Source: Acidobacteriaceae bacterium (GTDB taxonomy: Bacteria; Acidobacteriota; Terriglobia; Bryobacterales; Bryobacteraceae). Taken from it: a DNA stretch of 64,000 bases. The notes beneath the pieces were generated by a model. It searched no databases and was not told where the DNA came from. It saw only the letters and a list, made by a program, of their open reading frames with translations. Positions 45,039 through 53,576 of this stretch are shown piece by piece (positions within the stretch are counted from its first letter, which is position 1; each line of letters starts with the position of its first letter). The stretch covers positions 62,001 through 126,000 of the forward strand of contig JAFAMD010000031.1 in the NCBI GenBank assembly GCA_019233755.1, in the 5' to 3' direction. Position numbers and translations under genes: made by a program.

Positions 45039-46136
45039 TTACTGCTCATCGTCCTCATTGAGCTCAGCCGCAACAGGTGTCAATGTCCCCAATATGCCAT
45101 TCACGCCCTCGGGCCCCGCGGTGAAATAGAGCGTGTTCGCCGGGCCCGCCTTGGCGCCATTGCCGAAAACGAGTGCCCACAATCCCGGAATGCCCAGTGT
45201 CTCGCCAGTGGAGGTTAGGACGTTCCCCAGGAACGTTCCGGTTACCGGGTTGTACGCCGCGATGGTGCCGGAACCGAGAAAATTTCCTACCAGGATCGTA
45301 TGGCTAAATTCACCGAAATATTCGGGAGCCAGCACAACACCCCACGGAGCGTTGAGCCAGGAGCCGTGCTGCAGGCGTGAGAGGAGTACCCCCTGAGGAC
45401 TGTAAACATCAACAAAACCTTCTCCGGGCCCCTCGGTCGGAAAAGTTTTCGTTCCGTTCTGCCTCGCATAAGTGACGTAGATATTCGGCCCGATACCTTG
45501 GATGTTGAACGGCGCAAAGTCCTCGGGAATACTACCATCGACGAAAGCCCCTCTAGGCAGTCTCACGGGCTTGAACTTGCTGTCATAGACTTCCACCCGG
45601 CCGGTGTGGAAATTGGCTACGAAGATCTGTTCCTTATTTTCGCCGACCTCGCTGATCGTGGCTCCCGTATAGACGGCCCCCTTCGACGAGTTATTCACCA
45701 CCACGACGGCGTTGGCAGGGCTGACGCCGGGATTCCAACCGGAGATCGTGCCGTCTAATGTTACGAAAAGGAAAATCGCGGGTTTTTTCGGGGCGAGAAG
45801 AAACTTACCCGTTCCATTGAACAGGATTCCGGTCGGTGTGCCGGTCCCATTGCCTGACGCGGCTGGCACCCTGACCACCAAATGCTGAATCTTCCCGTTC
45901 CCATCGTAGAGAGTAGAGGTCCCGCCATACTCATTCGAGACCCACCACGGGCTCCCCGCGCTGCTGACGAGACCCCAGGGATTCTGAAGATTTGGATCGA
46001 CAACTTTTGCGACGCCGTGCAGATTCGAAACCAGATTGGTTTGCTGATAGTGCTGAGCAAATGTCAGGCCCGGAAGTACTGAGATCGAGAAGCTAATCGT
46101 GAATCGCTTCAAGAGTGTTGTCCACGAGGTACACAT
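45039..46136 (-). CDS. Exported TIGR03118-type beta-propeller-like protein
   Basis: The protein has 365 residues. The start ATG has a GGAAGGGG ribosome site 8 bases upstream and gives the signal peptide RFTISFSISVLPGLTFA. It begins TNLVSNLHGVAKVVDPNLQNPWGLVSSAGSPWWVSNEYGG, a pattern typical of the TIGR03118 family, and ends ANTLYFTAGPEGVNGILGTLTP, another hallmark. The body is built of NHL-like turns. The family has no known function; it is common in soil bacteria. Its end is in a region without other genes, 269 bases from tRNA-Arg. Confidence 0.85.
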   Translation of the reverse strand: MCTSWTTLLKRFTISFSISVLPGLTFAQHYQQTNLVSNLHGVAKVVDPNLQNPWGLVSSAGSPWWVSNEYGGTSTLYDGNGKIQHLVVRVPAASGNGTGTPTGILFNGTGKFLLAPKKPAIFLFVTLDGTISGWNPGVSPANAVVVVNNSSKGAVYTGATISEVGENKEQIFVANFHTGRVEVYDSKFKPVRLPRGAFVDGSIPEDFAPFNIQGIGPNIYVTYARQNGTKTFPTEGPGEGFVDVYSPQGVLLSRLQHGSWLNAPWGVVLAPEYFGEFSHTILVGNFLGSGTIAAYNPVTGTFLGNVLTSTGETLGIPGLWALVFGNGAKAGPANTLYFTAGPEGVNGILGTLTPVAAELNEDDEQ

Positions 46137-46203
46137 ATGTTCTTGCCCCTTCCTTTTTGCGAAGAATTCCGTTATGCGATGGCTCTCGGGCTTAGTTTAG
46201 TTG

Positions 46204-46300
46204 TGGTGTTCTACATCAGTGGTAAACACTTTGTCAAAGTTTCGTAGCCATTTCGACGATCTCAACGGAAGCTTCGATTACCTCATGTGTCGTACCCAGA
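46204..46300 (+). promoter_or_regulatory. Conserved intergenic element, copy B
   Basis: This copy shares an ordered set of blocks with copy A at 7080-7175 (TGGTGT, TCAGTGGT, CACTTT, AGTTT, TAGCCAT, GTACCCAG), with spacing of 75 bases against 73. It contains a small hairpin ACTTT-GTC-AAAGT and the palindrome GAAGCTTC. It lies 70 bases upstream of the divergent TIGR03118 gene, in reverse orientation to it, and about 680 bases before the malectin-like gene. Confidence 0.4.
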
Positions 46301-46875
46301 TGTTCCTGCCACCGCACTCACCTCTCACGAACATTACTTTTGAGTTCTGGGGCGCCGCCTCGAGAGACTTCAGCAGGAATCTCGGCACTGGTATGTACAC
46401 GCCGCCTCCATCCGCACCTAAACCGTTCACGTTAGTGGGGGATTCGCACGGCACAGGTTTCCATCTCAGTCAGAGCGACTGCGTCATACAGCGTATGACG
46501 GCAATGACTCGCTGATCTAAGGACCACCTGCTTCACTTACTATCGTTACTTACAAATCGTAGGCTTGTATGCGATACTGCTATCACATACACACGTTCAT
46601 ATTGTAAATGCCTGTTGACGGCACCGTTGTAAAAGCTGCACGCGACGTCCGGCTTTCTGCATTGGCGATTGGCTTGCAGATTTGACGGCGATGAGAATAC
46701 TGCTTCTCAGCATTTTCTTTTGGCACTCTTTTGCCCAACAGCCGCCAGGGCTGCTCAACGATCAGCACATCGTGAATCGCGGGAGCACAGGGGACTTGCG
46801 GTGTTTTAGAACCCGCATGTGCGTCGAATAGCTGCCAAACGATTTTGACTGACATCCGCACCTGCTTAGAGTGCC

Positions 46876-46963
46876 CTGAGGCGGCGGTTTTGATAACCGC
46901 GCACCTCGGTGACGATGTTCACCGCCTCAGACGGGCCTGAGTTTGATCGGTCATACCGCCTCA
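46876..46963 (+). promoter_or_regulatory. Structured leader with mutually exclusive stems (riboswitch- or attenuator-like)
   Basis: CTGAGGCGG (46876-46884) is an exact complement of CCGCCTCAG (46922-46930). Enclosed are a hairpin CGGTT-TTGAT-AACCG (46885-46899) and a weaker one at about 46908-46923. The octamer CCGCCTCA recurs at 46956-46963, 19 bases before the ATG of the next gene, and could pair with the same upstream strand. CTCAG (46926-46930) can pair instead with CTGAG (46937-46941). The arrangement allows two alternative folds. It may equally be a set of protein-binding sites. Confidence 0.35.
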
Positions 46964-46982
46964 ACGTAGCAACACACTTTCT

Positions 46983-49037
46983 ATGAAGCTCACTTTACTC
47001 GCTCTCTCTCTGCTCGCGCCCACTCTGTCTATGGGGCAGCAGAACGTCTTCGGATGCCAGCCAATGCCGTCCGATTCCGTCTTTTATGCGCGCATCGACA
47101 GCTTGCCACTGCTGCCGCAAAGCGCAACCTATACGGCCAACATGGGCTCAACGGTCAGCCTCACCTTTGATTCGGGCATGGGCGTGACCGTGGCCGATTC
47201 GAGCACGCCTACGTTCAATGCCCACTTTTATTACACGCCCCAGTACAACTCTCCTAATTGGGTACTCCCACCTCCGACACAGATTCACAGAGAGAGCGGG
47301 GCGCTGTCGGCCGACAATAACGATCACCACTCGATCACGGTCCAGCGGCAGACGTGCCAGGTCTACGACCTGTATCACGAGTACATAACACCCTCGGGGT
47401 CTGTCGTGCCCTCGACCTGTGCGGGGAAACCGTGCAACGCGCAGAGCGGCTACACGTACAGCTCGGGCGCGTATACGATCGGCTCGGCCTCTTCGGACGC
47501 TGCGGGGCTACCTCTGCTTCCCCTCATCTGGACCGCCCACGAAATCATGGATGGGCAGATCACTCACCCAATGCGGTTTACCGAGGCGCGCGGGTACATT
47601 CAAGTTGGTAATCCCTACTGGCCGGCTACCGGGACAAACGGATGGGGCAGCACCAGCACGCCTCCGTATGGCACGCGCTTCCGGCTACAGGCTGCGTTCG
47701 CGCCGAGCTTGACCGGACTGACCGCGCAGCAGGCCGCCTACGCGAACACGATCATTAAAGGTCTCAAGCAGTACGGGCTCGTGCTGGCCGACATCGGCAC
47801 CACGATGAACACGGCAGTCGATGACGAGGTAAGCCAAAACCCGGACATCATCGCGGCATTAAATAAGATCGGGCCTCAGATCCACAGCGGGAACCTGGAA
47901 GCCGTTGACCTGTCATCGATCCAAGTGAGTTCAACCAGCTATCAGGCGTCTAGCCTGCTTCCGTCACAGCCGGTCTTAGTCGGGACGCCTTACGGAAGCT
48001 ACTTGAACATCCAAGCTGGCGTGAGCGGCTATCCCCTGCAGAGTTGGGTGAACGGCAGCGCGAATCAGGCCGTCACGTGGTCCGTACTCTCGGGTAGCGT
48101 TGGCACCATCACCCCGCAGGGACAGTACACGCCTCCTGCTTCGGTCAGCGGCATCGTGCAGGGCGTCTTGCAGGTGGCGAGTCAGGCCGACCCGAGCTCA
48201 GTTACTACCTTATATGTGCGCGTGTTCCCGGCTGGCCCGATTCGGATCTTCGCCGGGTCGCAAACGGCGTCTGTCACCGACAAGCTCGGGCAGACCTGGC
48301 TGCCGGATCTGTTCTTCCGCGGCGGCGATACGGTGCGGCACGCCGGAGACTACCCCGCGTGGCCTACGCCGAGCGATCCGTCGCAAGCGGCCGAGTTGGC
48401 CGTCTATGAGGGAGAAGCCTACACCTACGGCAACGATTTCGTCGCCAACCTGATCGTCGCGAATGGCAATTACACTGTTCATTGGCTGCTGGGCGAGGAG
48501 TACAACCCCGGGCAGACCGCCGGCGCGTGCAACGCCTGGTTTCAGGGCATCGCGCCGTACCGGCAGCACTATGACTACGAGGCGCAGTACCAGATCGGCT
48601 ATCACGATTTCAATTTCGGGGCGGCCGTGAACTACCAGTGCGCCGTGCCGAACGACTTGTATATCCCGGCGCAGGTAACGGACAATTCGCTGGAATTGGC
48701 GATCCGCAACGCGACCCCGCCCGGAACCAGCAAGGCCAGCGATCCGATTTTTTCAGGAGTTGAAATCACACCAAATTCTTCGGCTCCGCATCTGATGATC
48801 GACTCCGACGCCCAGCAGTCGACCGTAGCACCCGGTAGCTCACTGCAGATGTACGCAGTGGGCTGGTACATGCCCAACAGCGTCACGTGGTCGCTCGCCG
48901 GTGGTCCCGGCACCATCTCATCGACCGGGCTTTACACTGCGCCTGCGAGCGTCCCATCAACGACGACGGTGGTAATCTTGGCGAAGAGTACCTGCAATCC
49001 GGGTGTTTCCACTTCGACCGTCCTCAACATCCCGTAA
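46983..49037 (+). CDS. Secreted protein with malectin-like and Ig-like domains
   Basis: The protein has 684 residues with a signal peptide (MKLTLLALSLLAPTLSMGQ). The N-terminal domain (about 30-310) has conserved-looking motifs HEIMDGQITHPMRF, GYIQVGNPYWPATG and LKQYGLVLADIGTT, of unknown role but seen in other secreted soil-bacterial proteins. An Ig-like domain follows (about 355-415; VTWSVLSGSVGTITPQGQYT), then a malectin-like lectin region (about 420-590; IRIFAGSQTASVTDKLGQTW, YTVHWLLGEEY) and a last Ig-like repeat (VTWSLAGGPGTISSTGLYT). It probably binds carbohydrate outside the cell. No catalytic residues are recognised. It sits in the putative island behind a structured leader. Confidence 0.72.
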   Translation: MKLTLLALSLLAPTLSMGQQNVFGCQPMPSDSVFYARIDSLPLLPQSATYTANMGSTVSLTFDSGMGVTVADSSTPTFNAHFYYTPQYNSPNWVLPPPTQIHRESGALSADNNDHHSITVQRQTCQVYDLYHEYITPSGSVVPSTCAGKPCNAQSGYTYSSGAYTIGSASSDAAGLPLLPLIWTAHEIMDGQITHPMRFTEARGYIQVGNPYWPATGTNGWGSTSTPPYGTRFRLQAAFAPSLTGLTAQQAAYANTIIKGLKQYGLVLADIGTTMNTAVDDEVSQNPDIIAALNKIGPQIHSGNLEAVDLSSIQVSSTSYQASSLLPSQPVLVGTPYGSYLNIQAGVSGYPLQSWVNGSANQAVTWSVLSGSVGTITPQGQYTPPASVSGIVQGVLQVASQADPSSVTTLYVRVFPAGPIRIFAGSQTASVTDKLGQTWLPDLFFRGGDTVRHAGDYPAWPTPSDPSQAAELAVYEGEAYTYGNDFVANLIVANGNYTVHWLLGEEYNPGQTAGACNAWFQGIAPYRQHYDYEAQYQIGYHDFNFGAAVNYQCAVPNDLYIPAQVTDNSLELAIRNATPPGTSKASDPIFSGVEITPNSSAPHLMIDSDAQQSTVAPGSSLQMYAVGWYMPNSVTWSLAGGPGTISSTGLYTAPASVPSTTTVVILAKSTCNPGVSTSTVLNIP

Positions 49038-49109
49038 ACCTCTCGCAATCGCCTCCGCGCGTGGCGGGAATCGCACTGTTAAAGAGCGGTTTCCGTCACG
49101 CTCTATTAG

Positions 49110-50042
49110 TCACCGCAAAAAGTCTATAACCGCGTACGCCTTGAGTTCGGGAACAGTGAACTCCGTGGCGTCGGATTCCACCTCGTAGTCAACTAACTGC
49201 TTCCCCGGACTGTTGAACGAGTGCACTTCATATTTGGAATACTGACCAAGCATGCGAACGCGGAACCCTCCCACGCGCGTGCCCGTCGCCGCGCCGTAAT
49301 TCAGCAGATGAAGACGGATTCTGCCTGGTTTCCCCGTCAGCCGCGCCACAACAATGCTGGTCCCGTAAATGCGTATCGTACGGCCATCATCCGTCAGATC
49401 CCCACGAATCTTGTGCACAAGGATATTCGGGTCTTTCAACTCTTTTTTTGGATACTGCTCTGACCCGATCTGCACAGTCAATTTCAGGTCCGGCTCCCTT
49501 CCGCCGACGATCTTGAAGAGCAGGTTGTCGCGAACCATGAGATTCATAACCTCAGCGGCGCCGGGGGAGCCATCATCGACAAACCCGATATCGGCCAGCG
49601 CCGGTCCCTCAGCGGAGGGAATACTTGCCAGAAACCGCAGCATCTCTGCTATGGGTTGAAGTCCGCTCTCATCCGTCTGGATACTTGCCGGATTGCCATA
49701 GGCTGACGCTTCCGCAGCGGCGAGCGCTGCCGCCTTGCCCGGCGCGTCGTAATAGAACATTCCGTTTGGATTGCGAATGAGGCGCGAACCGTTCGAAACG
49801 ATCCACGGAACCCGCGAAGCGGAGGCTTGATCCGCCTGAAAGAAGATTCCTGGCATCTGGAGCTTCACGGCGTCCTTAAGGTCTCTCGCCTCGACCGCCA
49901 GGTGAACTGTCTTTTTCCACGCAGCCGCGTTTGCCGGCGGCACCGCAATCTTTGTAATGCCGGCTTGCTCGAGCAGAGGGGACGTTCCCGCTGGGCCATT
50001 CCAGAACAGAATCGGCAGAGTGAGGACCTGCAGGAAGACCAC
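49110..50042 (-). CDS. Unknown protein, downstream partner of the DUF362 gene
   Basis: The protein has 310 residues. A hydrophobic start (MVFLQVLTLPILFWNGPAG) may be a signal peptide. The protein is alpha/beta in look (TKIAVPPANAAAWKKTVHLAVEARDLKDA) with a beta-rich end (RIRLHLLNYGAATGTRVGGFRVRMLG) that resembles a carbohydrate-associated C-terminal sandwich. No family is recognised. Its start overlaps the stop of the DUF362 gene by one base at 50042, implying coupled translation and a joint role. Confidence 0.6.
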   Translation of the reverse strand: MVFLQVLTLPILFWNGPAGTSPLLEQAGITKIAVPPANAAAWKKTVHLAVEARDLKDAVKLQMPGIFFQADQASASRVPWIVSNGSRLIRNPNGMFYYDAPGKAAALAAAEASAYGNPASIQTDESGLQPIAEMLRFLASIPSAEGPALADIGFVDDGSPGAAEVMNLMVRDNLLFKIVGGREPDLKLTVQIGSEQYPKKELKDPNILVHKIRGDLTDDGRTIRIYGTSIVVARLTGKPGRIRLHLLNYGAATGTRVGGFRVRMLGQYSKYEVHSFNSPGKQLVDYEVESDATEFTVPELKAYAVIDFLR

Positions 50043-51160
50043 TACAGTTCGACCACTTTCAGCTTGATTTGGCTGGCGTCATAAACTCCCAGGCCGAGCT
50101 TCGAAGCGTATTCCACGTGTCCAGGCTCTCGAAAAAAGCGATTCACGTTGGGATTGTTGTTGTCGGACCCGATATGTTCCGGAGAGCGGTCGAAAATCGA
50201 GACCACATTTTCCGCTTTCCGCTTTGCTTCGATGATGTCGATCAGCATGCGATCCATTGCGACAGGATCGGTACCCACCATGATCTGTTTTGGATAAAAA
50301 CGGAATTGCGGGTATTCGCTAAATGGGCCGGCATGCCATACTCCACTCAGCCCGTCCATAATGTTCAGGACGGTTTTATCGGGGATCGGATCCACAGACG
50401 CAAGGGTTCCAATAAACGAATACGTATTGGTCTTCGCAAAGCGGTGCGATCGGTCCATATTCGAGAAGTCACCGTAGGCGATGTTCTTTAGACAACCGGT
50501 AACCCCTGCTGCCTGATGCTCCTTCATTTTGGGCACATTGATGATTTTTGTGAACGTATTTGCCACGGGGCGGATCATGAAGGATCTCGTGTCCTCTTCT
50601 CCGAAGAAGTCGACTTCCACGTACGTATCAGGATCGTAACCGAGGATTGAATCTCGCGCCTGTTCCGCAGCCCAGATATGCACGTCGTTCGGAACGTACC
50701 GGTCATACCCGACGCTTCGCATCTGACCTGCAAAACGTTCGTAAATCCAAATATTTTTGGACGGCAAGCCGATGGCCGTCAGGTTCTCAACGATCGCCGC
50801 CACCAGTTCGGGACTCGACATAATGTGCGGCGAGCCCGAACAGTTCACCTTAATGCCGACGACATCCTGCGGCGAAATGAAACGCGCCCAGCAATCGTGA
50901 TCGTTGCTGTCACCGGTAAGCGACCTCATTCCATTCGAGAGCATTTGCTTCACCACTGCCCGGTTCACAATCGCAGTGGAGGCGTCAATCGACGCGTCCG
51001 AATGAACCCGCACAACTTGGCCTTTATAAGGGCCTGGCATTCCCGGCTGTGGCGAGCGCGAAAATCTTGTCACCACGCGATACGCAGGAAGACTGGCCTC
51101 GCCGGCCGATACCAGCAGGGGCGAAGCGGCCGCAGCGTACAAGAACGAACGTCTGTTCAC
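50042..51160 (-). CDS. Tat-exported DUF362 family protein
   Basis: The protein has 372 residues. The start MNRRSFLYAAAASPLLVSAG is a twin-arginine signal. DUF362 features follow: VVRVHSDASIDASTAIVNRAVVKQML, PQDVVGIKVNCSG, IWIYERFAGQ and KIINVPKMKEHQAAGVTGCLKNIAYGD. DUF362 is an uncharacterised domain sometimes found with ferredoxin modules; there is no iron-sulphur cluster here. It lies between the unknown gene and ApbE, all on the minus strand. Confidence 0.82.
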   Translation of the reverse strand: MNRRSFLYAAAASPLLVSAGEASLPAYRVVTRFSRSPQPGMPGPYKGQVVRVHSDASIDASTAIVNRAVVKQMLSNGMRSLTGDSNDHDCWARFISPQDVVGIKVNCSGSPHIMSSPELVAAIVENLTAIGLPSKNIWIYERFAGQMRSVGYDRYVPNDVHIWAAEQARDSILGYDPDTYVEVDFFGEEDTRSFMIRPVANTFTKIINVPKMKEHQAAGVTGCLKNIAYGDFSNMDRSHRFAKTNTYSFIGTLASVDPIPDKTVLNIMDGLSGVWHAGPFSEYPQFRFYPKQIMVGTDPVAMDRMLIDIIEAKRKAENVVSIFDRSPEHIGSDNNNPNVNRFFREPGHVEYASKLGLGVYDASQIKLKVVEL

Positions 51161-51229
51161 GGCTGAAACTGATTATGCCTTTCTTGATGAGATAGGGAGT
51201 GCCACGTTGGAGTACTCGAACTCGCCGCT

Positions 51230-52228
51230 TCAGTTTACCCACGCACACGGCTTTTTCAAATCGTCTTCGCACATAAAAACACGAAAGTCCTTCTTCTTGT
51301 GCCGGGCGGTCCAGGATCGGCCCAGGATGTAGTACGGCTTGGCCCATGCCTCGCTGTCAACCGTTCTGGGAGCAATCACGGAAACAGAGATCATGCCCGT
51401 CGAAGGATATCCCGTGCGAGGATCCATAATGTGACTCCACAGTTTGCCGTCGGCATAGAAGAACTTTTCGTAATTCCCGGAGGTCGAAACTGATTCGTCC
51501 CTGAGCGTCACGCTCTCGCCCGCTCCAGACGCGTTTCTTCCATCTCGGAGTTCGATTCGCCAGCCGGTCTGATCCGGCGGAGCACCAAGTGCGTAAATAC
51601 TGCTGCCCCCTGCGGAAACGAGCGCCGCTCGTATACCCTCTTTCTGCAGTACATCAACAACACGATCTACCGCGTAGCCTTTTCCGATTCCGCCCGGATC
51701 AAGTTCTACTCCTGCCCTGGCGAATCGGACCGTCAGCGTGTTCCGATCCAGGATGACATTCCGATACCCTACGGAGGTGAGCGCGTTCTCCACCTGCTCT
51801 TGCTTGGCGAGATGGCCGCTCCCTTTGTAAAACCCCCATATTTTCATTAACGGTCCCACGGATATATCGAACGTACCTTCGCTTTCACGGCTGTACTCCT
51901 GACAGTCTGCGAGCAGATCAAACAATTCCTTCGAAACGTGTACGGGTCTTTGTGTAGCCATTCGGTTCATCTCGCTCCATTGACTTTCTGGCTTGTAGTT
52001 GGAAAGCATGATGTCCAGGCGATCCGCTTCATCGAGCCCGTCGGATATAGCTTTCTTAACACGCGCAGCGTCTCCGCCGTAAGCGACGATACTCATGAGA
52101 CTACCCATTGTGTCGATGGCGCCTTCTTCCTTTACATAGCGCGTGGGCAGGCCGTCCGCTGCGCCCGCAATTGCTGCTGTGATCAAAAGCAGCGTCGCAA
52201 GCGAGAATGTGAGTGGGCTTTTAGCCAT
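51230..52228 (-). CDS. apbE: FAD:protein FMN transferase (ApbE family)
   Basis: The protein has 332 residues from ATG 52228 (signal peptide MAKSPLTFSLATLLLITAAIAG). An ATG at 52282 is further up but gives an odd N-terminus. Hallmarks are DTMGSLMSIVAYGG, VELDPGGIGKGYAVDRVVDVL, LVSAGGSSIYALG and the catalytic IMDPRTGYPSTG. It attaches FMN covalently to Ser or Thr of target proteins in the periplasm, using FAD. It starts the short minus-strand run with DUF362; no obvious flavoprotein target gene is in the window. Confidence 0.9.
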   Translation of the reverse strand: MAKSPLTFSLATLLLITAAIAGAADGLPTRYVKEEGAIDTMGSLMSIVAYGGDAARVKKAISDGLDEADRLDIMLSNYKPESQWSEMNRMATQRPVHVSKELFDLLADCQEYSRESEGTFDISVGPLMKIWGFYKGSGHLAKQEQVENALTSVGYRNVILDRNTLTVRFARAGVELDPGGIGKGYAVDRVVDVLQKEGIRAALVSAGGSSIYALGAPPDQTGWRIELRDGRNASGAGESVTLRDESVSTSGNYEKFFYADGKLWSHIMDPRTGYPSTGMISVSVIAPRTVDSEAWAKPYYILGRSWTARHKKKDFRVFMCEDDLKKPCAWVN

Positions 52229-52303
52229 GCAATCCGCGAGTGAAATTAGGTTCTCATTGTATGAAAAGCTATCCGGGAACAAGACGACACAATGTCAAAA
52301 ATA

Positions 52304-52323
52304 AGCCTTGCCGGGCGCGCCAC
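52304..52323 (+). repeat. att-like repeat (right copy of the tRNA-Arg 3' end)
   Basis: This copy matches tRNA-Arg bases 44751-44770 at 18 of 20 positions, the last 13 without mismatch, CCA included. It lies in noncoding DNA, upstream of apbE, where no gene would constrain it. It is the expected right boundary of an element inserted at the tRNA. Confidence 0.5.
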
Positions 52324-52361
52324 CTTCAGATTGCATCAAGATTACTTTCATTTACAAATCG

Positions 52362-52487
52362 ATGAAAGCACCCTCACCTCTTATTTGCGCAGCGGGAGCA
52401 CTCATGCTCTTCGGTTGTTTTTCTCTGTTTTCACAAAAGCAAATCCAATATGATGCGCTCCTCCAGAGAGGACGGGTCCATCCTTAG
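52362..52487 (+). pseudogene. Remnant of an exported amidohydrolase (first 41 codons)
   Basis: ATG 52362 opens a 41-residue frame: a signal peptide (ICAAGALMLFGCFSLFS) followed by QIQYDALLQRGRVHP and TAG. The pattern Y-D-x-L-L-x-x-G-x-V is how many secreted metal-dependent amidohydrolases (imidazolonepropionase- or dihydroorotase-like) begin after the signal. The rest is missing. It lies 38 bases beyond the right att-like repeat. It is too short to be functional unless it is a small leader peptide. Confidence 0.4.
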
Positions 52488-52511
52488 CGGGGCCTCGCGA
52501 GCCCTCGCATC

Positions 52512-53576
52512 TCAGGCGAGCCAGCGGTCCAGATTGCTCCGAACGAAGTCGTCATCTTGCAGGTCTGGATAGCTGGCGCATACGCGATCGATCTCATCCA
52601 GCTGCCCGGGCGAAAGGTCCTCGTCGGGATCGAGACACCAGCGCCCGGCCAGGAGCCCTTGGCGTCGCAGTATTTCGTGCAGACCGGGAATGCATCCCGC
52701 AAATTGATTTCTTGCGTCGAACAAAGCGGCATTTGCATCCGTGAGCGCGGCGGAATTTGCCAGAATCTCGAAGGCCCCGCGTCCCCCATTGCTACGGCAA
52801 TTCTGAACCTCGTAAAGCAATTCAACCGCACACTTGGTCCATACGGCCCACTGGCCTAGCAGCCCTCCGGCGAAGCGAAAAACTCCTCTGTCCAGACGAA
52901 AATCGGCGAGCAGATCCGGAATAATATTGTCGTCATTGCCGGTGTAAAGGACAATTTCCGAGCCGCGCCCGCTGTCCGCGACGGCACGCACTACATCGAG
53001 TGTCTGATATCGATTAAAAGGTGCGATCTTGATAGCCGCCACTGCCTCAATCTCGCAGAACTCGCGCCAGAAGTTATAGCTGAGCACTCGTCCACCCACC
53101 GCTGGTTGCAGATAGAAGCCGAACAAAGGAAGTACACGCCCTACCCTCCGGCAGTGCTCAATCAGTTCAGCATCATTGGCGCCCGCCAGTGCGGTGAGAC
53201 TCAGCAATCCGAGTTCGAATCCGGCTTCGCGCGCAAACTCCGCTTCTCCGACGGCCTGTTTGGTCTGGCCGCACAATCCTGCCACCTTGATCAGCCGCTT
53301 GCCCGAAGTTCGCTGAAATTCCATGACCGTGGAAGCAACAAGACGCAGCACTGGCTTGAATAACCCAAACCGCGGGTCGCGGATGGCGAACTGTGTCGTG
53401 TGTACACCGGCCGCAATGCCTTGCACTCCTGCTTGACAGTAGTAACGGGTTAGCGCCACCTGTCGACGCTCGTCGAGCTTGCGTTGTGCATTCAATGCCA
53501 GCGGATGGGCAGGGATTACCGTACCCTGCTTCAGGATCGCGGTGACTTCCGGATCAGGACGAACGTCTGCCGTCAC
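52512..53576 (-). CDS. Dihydrodipicolinate synthase/N-acetylneuraminate lyase-family aldolase
   Basis: The protein has 354 residues from GTG 53576; this overlaps the upstream TAG by one base. An upstream start at 53708 would add 44 residues inside the previous gene. It is a TIM-barrel aldolase: the substrate loop is GVQGIAAGVHTTQF, the Tyr FGFYLQPAVGG (Y155), the Schiff-base Lys AAIKIAPFNRY (K183) and the NAL-like tail. The substrate is an unknown 2-oxo acid. The gene is last in a minus-strand unit with an epimerase and an acetyltransferase. Confidence 0.82.
   Translation of the reverse strand: MTADVRPDPEVTAILKQGTVIPAHPLALNAQRKLDERRQVALTRYYCQAGVQGIAAGVHTTQFAIRDPRFGLFKPVLRLVASTVMEFQRTSGKRLIKVAGLCGQTKQAVGEAEFAREAGFELGLLSLTALAGANDAELIEHCRRVGRVLPLFGFYLQPAVGGRVLSYNFWREFCEIEAVAAIKIAPFNRYQTLDVVRAVADSGRGSEIVLYTGNDDNIIPDLLADFRLDRGVFRFAGGLLGQWAVWTKCAVELLYEVQNCRSNGGRGAFEILANSAALTDANAALFDARNQFAGCIPGLHEILRRQGLLAGRWCLDPDEDLSPGQLDEIDRVCASYPDLQDDDFVRSNLDRWLA

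Larger units (their letters stand above)
46137..46982 (+). other. Long intergenic region between divergent genes, with two unusual elements
   Basis: This 846-base gap separates the TIGR03118 gene from the malectin-like gene. Open frames of 80-100 codons occur on both strands but have no protein-like features. It contains conserved element copy B (about 46204-46300) and the structured leader (46876-46963), listed separately. Between them (46310-46870) nothing recognised was found. Confidence 0.55.
44771..52323. mobile_element. Putative tRNA-Arg-integrated genomic island (no integrase found)
   Basis: The segment starts right after tRNA-Arg and ends at the near-perfect repeat of its 3' end, about 7.55 kb in all. 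It carries only accessory genes: a TIGR03118-type protein, a malectin-like secreted protein behind a structured leader, a hypothetical, a DUF362 protein and ApbE. It has a long noncoding stretch and mixed strand use, while core genes flank it. No integrase, transposase or plasmid gene is visible, so the element would be a relic or a satellite mobilised in trans. It could also be a chance repeat. Confidence 0.4.

Noticed and set aside
46201..46515. Small gene of 104 codons on the plus strand
   Set aside because: The product is low in hydrophobic order and has no family; the region instead holds the conserved element.
46583..46861. Small gene of 92 codons on the minus strand
   Set aside because: No ribosome site or domain was seen; it is probably chance openness in noncoding DNA.
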